From positions 1 to 48,324 of the forward strand of contig CAJXQC010000021.1 in assembly GCA_913058495.1 (NCBI GenBank): a stretch of DNA of 48,324 nucleotides. Reading direction: 5' to 3'. The notes under the pieces are model-generated. The model was not told the origin of the DNA and searched no databases. It saw nothing but the letters and a program-made list of their open reading frames with translations. Of the stretch, positions 31,948 to 42,010 are shown piece by piece. How positions within the stretch are numbered: position 1 is the stretch's first letter; every line of letters begins with the position of its first letter. The stretch is from an uncultured Balneola sp. GTDB lineage: Bacteria > Bacteroidota > Rhodothermia > Balneolales > Balneolaceae. The position numbers were made by a program, and so were the translations under genes.

Positions 31948-33030
31948 TTATTTTTTTGCAGAAATAAGCAGAAATAACCCCACTAGAAAGAAACTTATGT
32001 GAGCTATAGAGGCTGCTAAAGCAGGGCTGATAGCTCCATAGTATCCGAATGGTTCTGCAATCTTCATAAATGCAAGATATAGAAAACTAATAGCTAGTCC
32101 TGCAGCCAGATAAACGCCTTTGCCACCTCTGCGCCTGACCGAGGCCACAGCGAATCCTACAATAATTACAATAATTATAGAGAGTGGGTATACCAATCTT
32201 CCGTAAAACTGAACCTTAGGCATATTTACGTTTCCTGCACCGCTGCGTTCTATGGAGTTAATATAATTTATTGCTTCAGCATACGTCAGTTGGTAAATAT
32301 CTGAGGTAGATCTGGATAAATCCCTTGGGAAAATATTAAGTGTAGTGTCAATTTCGGAAATACTAGATTCCGAATATCCGGCTTGTGTAAATTCCCTTAC
32401 TGTGACAGTTTTCAACTTCCAGTCTTTACCTTCATCATTCCAAACCATTTGATTTGCAGAAATCGTTTTTTTGATACCAATGCTATCACTGTTGGTTAAT
32501 TCTATTCTATAAGCAATATCCTGATTCGAATCATAATAATTGACACTTAAAATTGAGTTTTTTGAAAGTTGTCTGTAGATATGATTTCGGTCGATAGACT
32601 CTGTTCTCTTTTTTAAGTATTTCTTTTCGAAAGAATTCTTTGCTTCATTCGAATTTGGGATAATATTTGAATCTAAAAAGCTAATAGTTCCTGCACAGAA
32701 AACTGCAAAAACGAGATAAGGAACGATCAATCTGTAAAGGCTTATTCCTGCCGCTTTTAAAGCAGTAATCTCTAATCTTTCTGATAATTGTCCTGTTAAA
32801 AATAAACAAGCAGTGAATACTGCAACAGGGAGGATAAGGCGAGTCATTTCAGGAATATAATTCAAATAATAATCGCCCCAAATTTCATTCATTTGAGCTC
32901 CTTTGTCGGTATAATCATCGCTGTTTTCCGAAAAGTCAATCATTATAAAAATGAATACCAATACCATAATTACAAAAAGTGTAATGGTAAATAGCCTGAA
33001 AATGATATATCGGTCCAGCTTATTGATCAT
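31948..33030 (-). CDS. lptG: LPS export permease LptG (YjgP/YjgQ family)
   Basis: The protein has 360 residues, with three helices at the N-terminus (about 10-35, 55-75, 95-120), a periplasmic beta-jellyroll domain (about 130-265) and three C-terminal helices. With LptF it forms the membrane part of the LptB2FG transporter that lifts lipopolysaccharide out of the inner membrane. Family features are the opening LDRYIIFRLF, then LTGQLSERLEITALKAAGISLYR (the coupling segment to LptB). It overlaps lptF by 11 bp. Which of the two is LptF and which LptG is assigned by order and is not certain. Confidence 0.9.
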   Translation of the reverse strand: MINKLDRYIIFRLFTITLFVIMVLVFIFIMIDFSENSDDYTDKGAQMNEIWGDYYLNYIPEMTRLILPVAVFTACLFLTGQLSERLEITALKAAGISLYRLIVPYLVFAVFCAGTISFLDSNIIPNSNEAKNSFEKKYLKKRTESIDRNHIYRQLSKNSILSVNYYDSNQDIAYRIELTNSDSIGIKKTISANQMVWNDEGKDWKLKTVTVREFTQAGYSESSISEIDTTLNIFPRDLSRSTSDIYQLTYAEAINYINSIERSGAGNVNMPKVQFYGRLVYPLSIIIVIIVGFAVASVRRRGGKGVYLAAGLAISFLYLAFMKIAEPFGYYGAISPALAASIAHISFFLVGLFLLISAKK

Positions 33031-34444
33031 TTCTTGAAAAAATATCGGTTATTCTAAATTCGGTTGATAAACGGATTAGCAAAACTATTCCGATAAACGA
33101 GAATACTATATTAAATGACCACATTCCTACAAATGGTGATATAAAGAGTCGATCAGCTAGCTTTTCTCCTTGTATGAGAGAAATCCAGTAAAAAGTAAGA
33201 ATCACCGTGCTAATTATTGCAGCAACTCCAAAGTTTCCTCGTTTCGTCATTATTCCAAGAGGAGCTCCCAAAAGTATAAACACAATACAGGCGAAAGGGA
33301 TAGAAACCTTTTTATGAATTTCAACCAGATACCTGTTCATGCTTTTTTTCCTAAAGGATATATTGGCATGAAGGTTCTGCAGACTGGCCTTATAGTCATT
33401 GAGATCAGATATAGAAGATTGTAATAACTTCATTTGGCTCAGGTAGTTATCCTGATAGTTTGCAGTAACAGATGAAGTAACTAAAGTGGTATCTGTATTA
33501 GGGTTAGTTTCTATTCTGCGTCGATAATTTTTTGACCCTTCCGGACTGGAAATTGGTAACGTTTTATCAAGGTTTGATAACTGTGTGTAATGTTTATCTA
33601 TATCTTTATGCAAAGAATCTACAATTACTTTCATAGATTGTATATTCATTGTGCGGTCACTTCTGTTTCTTCTATTAGGGTCGGATTTCTCAAACGCGAG
33701 ATCTGCCAGATCAAAAGTTATTCTATGCTCTTTAAATTTTGAAATCTCTAAAGTAGTTTTACTTCGGTTAGAGGTAGAAGGAAATTTTTGCATATTTCCA
33801 TCAAATAGAAAAAGTGAAAGCATGCTGCTGTTCTCGGAAATTAAGTATCCCTTTTTCGCTTTTATAAAAGCTTGGTCAGTATTTCTTGTAGCCTCCTGAA
33901 ATAAAGTTATTCCATACAAGCTATCAGTTTTGTTATCAATTACATCTACTAAGATAATATAACCGTCTATACCGTCGTAAAACTCGTTAGGCTTTAAATC
34001 GAATCCGGGTTTTTTTAATCTGATGTCAATAAAAAGAGATCGAGATTTGTGGTTTGCTTCCGGGAGCAATTCATTCGAAAACCAAGCTAAAGCCAAACAA
34101 AGCAATATGCTTGCTGTTAATACTGGCAGAATTACTTTCAGCGGATGAACACCGGAAGCCCGGATAGCTGTGAGTTCCTGAAGTTCTGAAAATTTCCCAA
34201 AAGCCATCAGAGTTGCAACAAGCACTGCCATGGGCGCTGCCAGAACAACCATGTAAGCTAAATTTGTAAAAATAAGCTCAAAAATTATTCTTAATGGAAT
34301 ATCTTTTCCAATAAGTTGGTCGATGTTGAGGATCAAAAACTGCATCAACAACAAAAACATCAATGTAAAAAAACAGAACAAAAAGGGACCAATATGCTTT
34401 TTTAAAAGGTCAATTTGAAGTTTGTTGATAAATTTTCTCAGCAT
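33020..34444 (-). CDS. lptF: LPS export permease LptF (YjgP/YjgQ family), extended
   Basis: The protein has 474 residues. It is built like its neighbour, with LLMQFLILNIDQLIGKDIPL in the first helical region, the coupling segment SELQELTAIRASGVHPLKVI and six helices in all. Its periplasmic part is about 100 residues longer than usual, with a polar, probably helical insertion (about 245-365) rich in Ser, Asn and Asp. Long versions of this kind are common in Bacteroidota. It is the first gene of the lptF-lptG pair, divergent from sprA. Confidence 0.9.
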   Translation of the reverse strand: MLRKFINKLQIDLLKKHIGPFLFCFFTLMFLLLMQFLILNIDQLIGKDIPLRIIFELIFTNLAYMVVLAAPMAVLVATLMAFGKFSELQELTAIRASGVHPLKVILPVLTASILLCLALAWFSNELLPEANHKSRSLFIDIRLKKPGFDLKPNEFYDGIDGYIILVDVIDNKTDSLYGITLFQEATRNTDQAFIKAKKGYLISENSSMLSLFLFDGNMQKFPSTSNRSKTTLEISKFKEHRITFDLADLAFEKSDPNRRNRSDRTMNIQSMKVIVDSLHKDIDKHYTQLSNLDKTLPISSPEGSKNYRRRIETNPNTDTTLVTSSVTANYQDNYLSQMKLLQSSISDLNDYKASLQNLHANISFRKKSMNRYLVEIHKKVSIPFACIVFILLGAPLGIMTKRGNFGVAAIISTVILTFYWISLIQGEKLADRLFISPFVGMWSFNIVFSFIGIVLLIRLSTEFRITDIFSRNDQ

Positions 34445-34521
34445 TGAATATTTTTAAAGTACTAATCTCGTTTTCTACACGTAAAGAAAAGGAATTTATT
34501 GGATGAAAATATATAAAGGTT

Positions 34522-34638
34522 TGTAGATTTAAACTTTTAAGATAAGCGAATATATGTTATTATCGTTGCCAATTCGAATTCTAAAGAAGTTGTACAGCCT
34601 ATAAATAAATTGCTACTAAACTAAGTTTTAAATCTACA
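34522..34638. repeat. Long-spaced inverted repeat in the lptF/sprA divergent region
   Basis: TGTAGATTTAAACTT at 34522-34536 matches the complement of AAGTTTTAAATCTACA at 34623-34638 except for one extra T. The arms are about 86 bases apart, one nearer each gene. This may be a pair of operator half-sites or a stem in the sprA leader, whose start codon is 15 bases downstream. Confidence 0.45.
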
Positions 34639-34652
34639 GTTTTAGCTGTCTT

Positions 34653-37600
34653 TTGAATCAATCAACTAGGCTTTTATTTACTTCAGCGATCCTTCTCTGT
34701 GGCTCGGTGTTTTTTTCCTCATGGAATAGCTACGCCCAACAAAGAACGGTAATTGATACGTCCAAAGTTGTCGCTGATACCTCTCTGATTGGAATTAAGT
34801 TTTATTTTCCTTTTAAATCATATCCGGTCAGTAACTTCTCGGGTAGAAAAATCCCTAAAATTTATCGGTTATCTGAAAATGATTTCAATACCCGAGTTTC
34901 CTGGGACACGCTTTCTACCTATAAAATTCAACAACAGATCAGTGGGACCTCTGTCTTAGTTCCGGGATTTTATAGTTTTGAGAATTATGCAGCTCAAAAG
35001 AAAGAAACTCAGAAAAGAGAGCTTTCCCGCTTGCTGATACAAGAAGGAAAAAAGGAAGAACAACAGGGAAGAGGCCTTTTGGATTTCAGCCTAAGGATTC
35101 CCGGAGGAGAAAACTCAGCATTTACTTCAATTTTTGGAAAACCAGAGGTTAACTTAAGAGTTAATGGTTCTGCTAATATGAACGTAGGAGCTTCAATTCA
35201 AAAGGTAGAAGATCCCAATATCCCTGAAGACCAGCAGAAAAGAGTGGATCCTACTTTTAATCAGAATCTGCAGTTAAACATTCAAGGTAGTATTGGAGAT
35301 AAACTGACCATAGCAACGGATTGGGATACAGAGAGAACATTTGATTATCAAAACCGACTTAAAATCGCATATACCGGGTATGAAGATGAAATTATAAAAA
35401 GCATCCAATTGGGTAACGTTTCTATGGAAACCGGAAATTCTCTGGTAAAGGGTGGTGGTGCTTTGTTTGGGATAAAATCTGTTGCTGAATTAGGACCTCT
35501 GAGAGTGACATCAGTGTTATCTCAACAAAAGGGAGAAAGTAAAAGTCAGTCAATTACAGGCGGTTCTCAGGAAGTTCAATTTGAATTGCGTCCGACTGAT
35601 TATGACGATGATCAGCACTTCTTTGTTGATTTCTATAACCGTCAACAGTTTGAAAGTAATATGCTAGACGCACTTCCAAGAACGATTCAGGAATTCCAGT
35701 ATCCCCAAATGAATGTTTGGATAGAGGACGCAACAGGAGCAGCGCCCGGCGCGTCTGTTCGAGCATATGCATTTGTTGATCTTGGGGTAGTAGAAAATCC
35801 GGACGGATCTTTCGAGCCACCAAACCCTGAAAATGATCGAATTGATGATCAGAAACTGGAAGACCGAAGGAATAATAATTCTGTTCAAACTGATGATCTG
35901 AATTTAAAGGGAAGCGTTCAGCCGGGTAGTTATTATATAAAATTGAAACGGGGTGAAGATTACGAATTCAATGAAGCCTTAGGGATCATCAGCTTAAAAA
36001 GAAGAGTGGGAAGCAATGCTACCTTAGCTGTTTCTTTTTCATATTCTACATTAGATGACCCGGGTAATATTGTTGAAGTGGGAGACCTTGAACCAAAAAA
36101 TGGAGGTATAACATATTTAAAGTTACTTAGGCCCAGAAACCTGACACCTGATAAATTTGCATGGGAGTTAACTATGCGAAATATATATTCCTTGGGAGTT
36201 ACTAACGTGACACAGGAAGGTTTAACGTTTGATTTTGAGATCACTAAAGACAATCAGTCGATTAACAGAATTCCGGGACGTACCCCAACACTTTTGGAAG
36301 ATCTTGGTTTGGATCTTCAGGATTCCCAACAAGCATTGGGTAAAGATGGCAAAATAGATTTTGACGGGCTTAGGTTCGATCCTTTTACAGGGAAAATTAT
36401 GTTTCCGTATTTGGAACCTTTCGGAGCCAGAATTGATACTTTGATTTCAGGTTTACCCACAGATGAATCTGAATTGGTATTTGATTCCCTCTATTCGGCA
36501 AAGAAAGACATTGCTTTTGAAAGTACCCAAAACAGGTTTTATGAGATCAGTGGTAATTCTAAAGGAGGGGTTTCAAGTTCGTTTTTTCTGGGCGACCTTG
36601 TGGAAGGATCAGTAAAGGTTTTTGCAAACGGAGCAGAACTTATTGACGGTGTTGACTACGAAGTTGATTATTCCTTCGGAAGTGTGAGCATTCTAAATGA
36701 AAAGTTTTTAGCTCCCGGACAAAATCTACGTGTTGAATATGAAAACAATCAGTTTTTCTCTATCGGTCAAAAGAACTTTACAGGGGTAAGAGCAGAGTAT
36801 TTTGTTTCCGATAATATCAGTTTAGGAAGTACTTTTTTCCGATTAAACGAGCAAACTCTTTCTGAGAAAATCAGAATCGGAAATGAACCTATTAATAACA
36901 CAGTAATTGGATTAGATGCTAATGCAGAATTCGATACACCCTGGCTTACCCGTTTTATTGACAGAATCCCTCTTTTGCAGACAAGGGCAGAATCTAATTT
37001 CAGCGTAAGCGGAGAATTTGCCCAACTCAGACCTGGAGTAGCTCAAACAAACGCTGTAAGGGATGCTATTGACGATGGAATTTTATTCGAAGATGAGGAA
37101 AACGGTCTTTCTTTTATAGATGACTTTGAAGGTGCAGAGTTTAGTATTCCGTTTAAAATTGCTTCCCGATGGAACCTCTCCAGTGCACCTGCAGCTGTAC
37201 CGGGGCATGATACTGATTTTGAGGATAATCAAAATCCTGCTCCCGATCTGATGTCTAAGATAGCACGTTCTGATCTTCGGGCACAGTTTGCGTGGTATGA
37301 AATTCCAAGAAACGTATCAAATATTTTAGGCAATGTTCAGGTTACTCCGGAATCCAGACCGGTATTTGTCAGAGATGTTTTCAGAGGAAGAGAAACAAAT
37401 AACCCACAGGAAGAGATCATAACTCCATTGGATGTCTATTACAATCCAACTAAAAGGGGACCGTATAATTATAATCCGGATTTAAAAAACAAGCTAGAAA
37501 ATGAGCCTGAGGATATGTGGGGTGGAATGACGGCAATTTTACCTACCGGACAGGAAGATCTTACTCAAAACAATATTGAATTTCTGGAATTCTGGGTTCA

Positions 37601-40600
37601 AACTGTTTTACCGGATGGTCGGGAACCGGATGCACAGGACATCAACGAAGATTATGCTGGTAAAATTTATATTGATCTGGGAATAATTTCTGAGGATGTA
37701 GTTCCCAATAGTGTTTCTAATTCAGAGGATGGCTTGGCTCAAAACATTTCAAGTTTAGAAAAAGACGCTGCAGGAAGATCTTACATACCCACTATTCCTA
37801 CTCCTCCTCAGGGACAGTTTTCAAACGAAAACAGAGATCTTGAAGATGTGGGGCTTGATGGAGTTCCAAATGAAGATGGTTTCAATGCTGAAACGACTGA
37901 AAAAGTCCTTTTCGCAAGCTTCCTCGCAGATATGGAAGAAGCTTATGGGCTTAACAGTCCTGAGTATCAGGAAATAGAGTCAGACCCGTCTAACGATGAT
38001 TATGTGTATTACGGGGAATCTAAAGTAGACGGACTGAAACTTCACGAACGTTTTCATAGAGTAAGAGGCTATTATGACGGAAATACACCTGTTGCAGGGG
38101 GGGATAAACGAGCCGTTACAAATAAACCAGAGAAAGAGGGATTGATTACCCAGTCAAATGTTGAGATACAAAACGCTTATTTTCAATATGAGATAAATTA
38201 CAATCCTGCTGATTTTGACAATCTGGAAATCGGTTCAGACAGCACCTTTATCGTTGATAAAGTAGGAGGAGGAACTCAGGAAAGTACATGGAGATTAATT
38301 CGAATTCCACTTAATGAATTCACTCGTAAAGTGGGTAATATTAATGGTTTTCAGAATATCTCATATATCCGTTTATGGATGTCAGGATATAAAGAACCTT
38401 TCACAATGCGTTTCGCTACTTTTGAATTTGTAGGAAGTCAATGGAGGGAGGCTGAAAATATTACGGAGTCCAGAGGAAGTGTCTCTGATTTTAAAGTTGC
38501 TACAGTAAACATAGAGGAAAATGCAAGCAGATCTCCAATCCCATATCGACAACCCGAGGGGGCTATCAGAGCAGTAAACAGAGGAGCTCAGTCTCAAACA
38601 CTGGCGAATGAGCAGTCTCTTGTACTTCAAACAGAAGGATTAGGATCTCAGGAAATTAACTTTGTGAAAAGAGTATATCCCGGTGGTTTGAATTTCCTTA
38701 ATTATTCAAACATTAGAATGTTTGTGCATGGAGAAGGTTATGAGAACCGAGAAGATGCAGAACTTGTAATAAGAATGGGAACAGATCTCGACAACGATTT
38801 TTATGAATACAGACAACCTGTAACTCCAAGTGATCCTAACTTTAATTTTGGTTCATATGATCCATCAGAAGGAGGCCGGCTTAATTCAGAAGCAGAAGAA
38901 GTATGGAAATACGACAAAAACAGTATGAATATCGTTATTTCTGCTTTCAACGTTTTAAAAGAGGAAAGAAGAAATAACAACGGAGATCCCTCTGAAATTT
39001 ACAAAGGGGAATCGGCTTTGCCTGATGGTATGGCACCTGGAGCAGTTATATCTATAAAAGGAAATCCATCGTTAGATCGTGTTTCGGAATTTGCTATAGG
39101 TATAAGAAACCCTCATGATATGAACAATTCTGATCCGGACGCTCCGGGAACACCTGTATTGGATGCTGAATTTTGGGTAAATGAGCTAAGAATATCCGGC
39201 TTTGATAATGAAAATGGGTGGGCTGCAAATGGAAAAGCAAGTTTGAAACTAGCCGATTTTGCAACAATGAATGCAAATGTAACAAGGCAAACTACCGGCT
39301 TTGGTGGTCTGGATTCCCGGTTGGGGCAACGTAGTGTTTCCGATAATTTAGGATATTCATTAAGCTCGACTGTAAATCTGCATAAGTTAATTCCCGATCG
39401 TTTTGGTTGGTCTTTTCCTGTAACGGTTTCTGCAAGGAGGAACTCTTCTACACCGAAATTTTTACCCGATCGCGGTGACATTCGACTGGATGATTTTATA
39501 GATGCTGAACGAGCCAGAACAGATATTCCGGATTCTGAAATAGAGCAAAATGTGAACGAAAAGATTGAGGAAGTTCAAACAGTTACCGAAGGATATTCAT
39601 TGAATGTATCGAATATTTCAAAATCTAATTCTGAAAGTAAACTTGCACAATACACCATAGACAGAATGAAGTTGAGCTATGTGTACAATGAAGGAACTTC
39701 CAGAAATCCACAGCTGGCTCTTCAGAATAACTGGAATTACTCAACGACTTTAAATTACGGGCTTACTTTTCCACGGGTGAAACTTTTCAGACCTTTCAGG
39801 TTTACTGAACAGTTACCGGGGTTGAGTATTCTTTCAGGATTGAGAATAGGTTATATGCCATCGAGCATAAATGCCTCAACGAGCGTTTCCAGAAGCTACG
39901 ACGAAAGGCGCAGAAAGATTTTGGGAGATAATACCATTCAGCCTATTCAGCAAACTCATTCATTTACACAAAAGACGAATTTTGGATTCAATTATAACTT
40001 TACGCCTTCCATAACAACTTCTTTTCGATCGAACACAAATTTTGATCTGTCGAATATCGGAATTGAAAATTCAAATCAAACAGGAGTTGATAGTCTTCGT
40101 TTCCAGGTGAAACCTACTTTTGATGTATTCAATGAAATTCTTAGAACGGATTCTGTGTCCGCAAGAAGATCAAGTTACTCAGAGTCTTATACAGCCAGTT
40201 GGAGGCCAAAACTAAATACAATTAAGGCATTAGACTGGATTACTTATAACGCTTCTTATTCAGGCGGATTTCAATGGAATAACAGTCCTCGTGGATCAAA
40301 TCTTGGGGCAAGAATTTCAAACACTTCTGATCTTACAAATACATTCAAATTCAATGTAGGTAAGATTATTGACGGGATCGGGTTTGTAGACGCAATGAGG
40401 GATAGTGATAAACAAGAATCCACCAGAAGAAAAAACAGCAAACCGGCCGCCGACGATACAAAATCGACCGGAGGGATAAACATTCTGAAAGACACTCAGT
40501 TTGTTGGAAGAAAACTAGTTTTGGCTCTTTTCAGTATGAAAACCATTGATTTGAACTATCGAAAAGGAAAAAGCTCAAGTCAGCAGGGCTATGGAGGTCA

Positions 40601-41861
40601 ATCACAGTTCTTCTATGCTTTTGGTGATCAAAATTCAGGTTCTTTCTCTCCGCCATTTGGTTATCGTACAGGTTTAGATGAGAGTATTTCCAGAGATCAA
40701 TTAGTAAGGAATAACAACAGCCCATTAGCTATAAATAAAACGTACTCTGATAATCTGACACTGGGAACAACTCTTAAATTATTCGAAAACATTTCAATTG
40801 ATCTGGATTGGACTACCCGTTGGGATGAACGGACTACAGAAACAATCACTTATTCAGAATCGGACAATTTCAATTCCGTAAGTATTTCATCCGGAGATAT
40901 TAATTCTTCAGTATGGGCTTTCGGGTCTGGTTATGAAGATTTCTTTCGTTCACAACTACGGACCGCTTTTCAGGATTTAGACGGTGGAGTTATAGATGAT
41001 GAAAATGGAAACAATGACGGCAGAACCGTATTGAACAGAGTTACGTTACAGGATGATTTCAGAAATTCTTATTTATCAGGAAATACTTCGGGGGTTGGGC
41101 AAAAGGAATTCACTCCTATTCCTAAACCTAACTGGCGCGTAACCTGGCAGGGTTTTGAGAAGTTTATTCCTTTTTTGGGTGATAATATGAACCGTGCATC
41201 ACTCACACATAGTTATAAAGGGACTTATCGACTCGGATGGCAGTTTATAAATCAGTTTGGAGAACCCACTTCTCAGAATGTTGGTGGAATTACGATCAAT
41301 GATAACAGAGATAAGTTTGAGCCGGCTTCTATTAATATAGATCAGAGGTTCAGTCCGCTGATTCAGTTAAATATAACCTGGAAGAATGCACTTAAAACCG
41401 ATTTTGGATATGAAACGAGTAAACTAACCAGCTTTGCCTTATCGAGTAAAACAGTTTCTGAACGTAAATCCAAAGGATTTAAAGTAAATCTGAATTACAC
41501 ATTCCGAAAAGTGTCCATACCGATCTTTCCGAATATTAAAAACAACATTGATGTGGCAATAAGCGGAAACTTCAGTGAAGATTCCGACCAGAATTTTATT
41601 CTGGTGAATGATATTATTACGGCATTCCAAAATTTTAATGAAAATGGTACAGATGTAGATGCTTACGAATTCACCCCTCAGAACGAGACAGGGCAGAAGC
41701 GATATAATGGATCATTGGTTATTGGTTATCGTATTTCGAGTACCATAAATTCTAATTTTGAATACACCTACAATCGAATTATTCCAAAAGGGTCATCTAT
41801 TCCTCCACGAACAAATCAGGAAATCCGATTCAATATAAGAATAGCTATTCAGTCCAGATAA
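34653..41861 (+). CDS. sprA: SprA, outer-membrane translocon of type IX secretion / gliding
   Basis: At 2,402 residues this is the size of Flavobacterium johnsoniae SprA (Sov in Porphyromonas), the very large 36-strand barrel through which type IX substrates cross the outer membrane. The signal peptide MNQSTRLLFTSAILLC...SYAQ is cleaved near residue 29. Long beta-strand regions, repeated RVEYEN/VDYEVDYSFGSVSI-type segments and many Tyr/Asn-rich strands up to the C-terminus (NQEIRFNIRIAIQSR) fit a giant barrel. The start is TTG: an in-frame TAA is at 34629-34631, no ATG lies between, and the next Met is at about residue 174. No other type IX secretion gene is nearby. Confidence 0.95.
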   Translation: MNQSTRLLFTSAILLCGSVFFSSWNSYAQQRTVIDTSKVVADTSLIGIKFYFPFKSYPVSNFSGRKIPKIYRLSENDFNTRVSWDTLSTYKIQQQISGTSVLVPGFYSFENYAAQKKETQKRELSRLLIQEGKKEEQQGRGLLDFSLRIPGGENSAFTSIFGKPEVNLRVNGSANMNVGASIQKVEDPNIPEDQQKRVDPTFNQNLQLNIQGSIGDKLTIATDWDTERTFDYQNRLKIAYTGYEDEIIKSIQLGNVSMETGNSLVKGGGALFGIKSVAELGPLRVTSVLSQQKGESKSQSITGGSQEVQFELRPTDYDDDQHFFVDFYNRQQFESNMLDALPRTIQEFQYPQMNVWIEDATGAAPGASVRAYAFVDLGVVENPDGSFEPPNPENDRIDDQKLEDRRNNNSVQTDDLNLKGSVQPGSYYIKLKRGEDYEFNEALGIISLKRRVGSNATLAVSFSYSTLDDPGNIVEVGDLEPKNGGITYLKLLRPRNLTPDKFAWELTMRNIYSLGVTNVTQEGLTFDFEITKDNQSINRIPGRTPTLLEDLGLDLQDSQQALGKDGKIDFDGLRFDPFTGKIMFPYLEPFGARIDTLISGLPTDESELVFDSLYSAKKDIAFESTQNRFYEISGNSKGGVSSSFFLGDLVEGSVKVFANGAELIDGVDYEVDYSFGSVSILNEKFLAPGQNLRVEYENNQFFSIGQKNFTGVRAEYFVSDNISLGSTFFRLNEQTLSEKIRIGNEPINNTVIGLDANAEFDTPWLTRFIDRIPLLQTRAESNFSVSGEFAQLRPGVAQTNAVRDAIDDGILFEDEENGLSFIDDFEGAEFSIPFKIASRWNLSSAPAAVPGHDTDFEDNQNPAPDLMSKIARSDLRAQFAWYEIPRNVSNILGNVQVTPESRPVFVRDVFRGRETNNPQEEIITPLDVYYNPTKRGPYNYNPDLKNKLENEPEDMWGGMTAILPTGQEDLTQNNIEFLEFWVQTVLPDGREPDAQDINEDYAGKIYIDLGIISEDVVPNSVSNSEDGLAQNISSLEKDAAGRSYIPTIPTPPQGQFSNENRDLEDVGLDGVPNEDGFNAETTEKVLFASFLADMEEAYGLNSPEYQEIESDPSNDDYVYYGESKVDGLKLHERFHRVRGYYDGNTPVAGGDKRAVTNKPEKEGLITQSNVEIQNAYFQYEINYNPADFDNLEIGSDSTFIVDKVGGGTQESTWRLIRIPLNEFTRKVGNINGFQNISYIRLWMSGYKEPFTMRFATFEFVGSQWREAENITESRGSVSDFKVATVNIEENASRSPIPYRQPEGAIRAVNRGAQSQTLANEQSLVLQTEGLGSQEINFVKRVYPGGLNFLNYSNIRMFVHGEGYENREDAELVIRMGTDLDNDFYEYRQPVTPSDPNFNFGSYDPSEGGRLNSEAEEVWKYDKNSMNIVISAFNVLKEERRNNNGDPSEIYKGESALPDGMAPGAVISIKGNPSLDRVSEFAIGIRNPHDMNNSDPDAPGTPVLDAEFWVNELRISGFDNENGWAANGKASLKLADFATMNANVTRQTTGFGGLDSRLGQRSVSDNLGYSLSSTVNLHKLIPDRFGWSFPVTVSARRNSSTPKFLPDRGDIRLDDFIDAERARTDIPDSEIEQNVNEKIEEVQTVTEGYSLNVSNISKSNSESKLAQYTIDRMKLSYVYNEGTSRNPQLALQNNWNYSTTLNYGLTFPRVKLFRPFRFTEQLPGLSILSGLRIGYMPSSINASTSVSRSYDERRRKILGDNTIQPIQQTHSFTQKTNFGFNYNFTPSITTSFRSNTNFDLSNIGIENSNQTGVDSLRFQVKPTFDVFNEILRTDSVSARRSSYSESYTASWRPKLNTIKALDWITYNASYSGGFQWNNSPRGSNLGARISNTSDLTNTFKFNVGKIIDGIGFVDAMRDSDKQESTRRKNSKPAADDTKSTGGINILKDTQFVGRKLVLALFSMKTIDLNYRKGKSSSQQGYGGQSQFFYAFGDQNSGSFSPPFGYRTGLDESISRDQLVRNNNSPLAINKTYSDNLTLGTTLKLFENISIDLDWTTRWDERTTETITYSESDNFNSVSISSGDINSSVWAFGSGYEDFFRSQLRTAFQDLDGGVIDDENGNNDGRTVLNRVTLQDDFRNSYLSGNTSGVGQKEFTPIPKPNWRVTWQGFEKFIPFLGDNMNRASLTHSYKGTYRLGWQFINQFGEPTSQNVGGITINDNRDKFEPASINIDQRFSPLIQLNITWKNALKTDFGYETSKLTSFALSSKTVSERKSKGFKVNLNYTFRKVSIPIFPNIKNNIDVAISGNFSEDSDQNFILVNDIITAFQNFNENGTDVDAYEFTPQNETGQKRYNGSLVIGYRISSTINSNFEYTYNRIIPKGSSIPPRTNQEIRFNIRIAIQSR

Positions 41862-42010
41862 GTGTGAGAGAATAACGAATATTGAACATTTAATACTGAA
41901 TGTTGAGATGGTATAAGTATTCATAATAGTATCACAAACTGCGTTTAACATCTTCTCCCTTACTTTTATACTTTGTTGGTAACTGGCCTTTTTCCTTTCC
42001 TTTCATGAGC
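41862..42010. other. Intergenic region between sprA and the LLM oxidoreductase
   Basis: The two genes converge here. A weak dyad, AACATT...AATGTT, near 41885-41905 could serve as terminator but has no T run. Nothing else is recognisable. Confidence 0.35.

Noticed and set aside
41885-41905. Possible terminator hairpin after sprA
   Set aside because: The stem is only 6 bp and AT-rich and there is no T run, so it is not called as a terminator.
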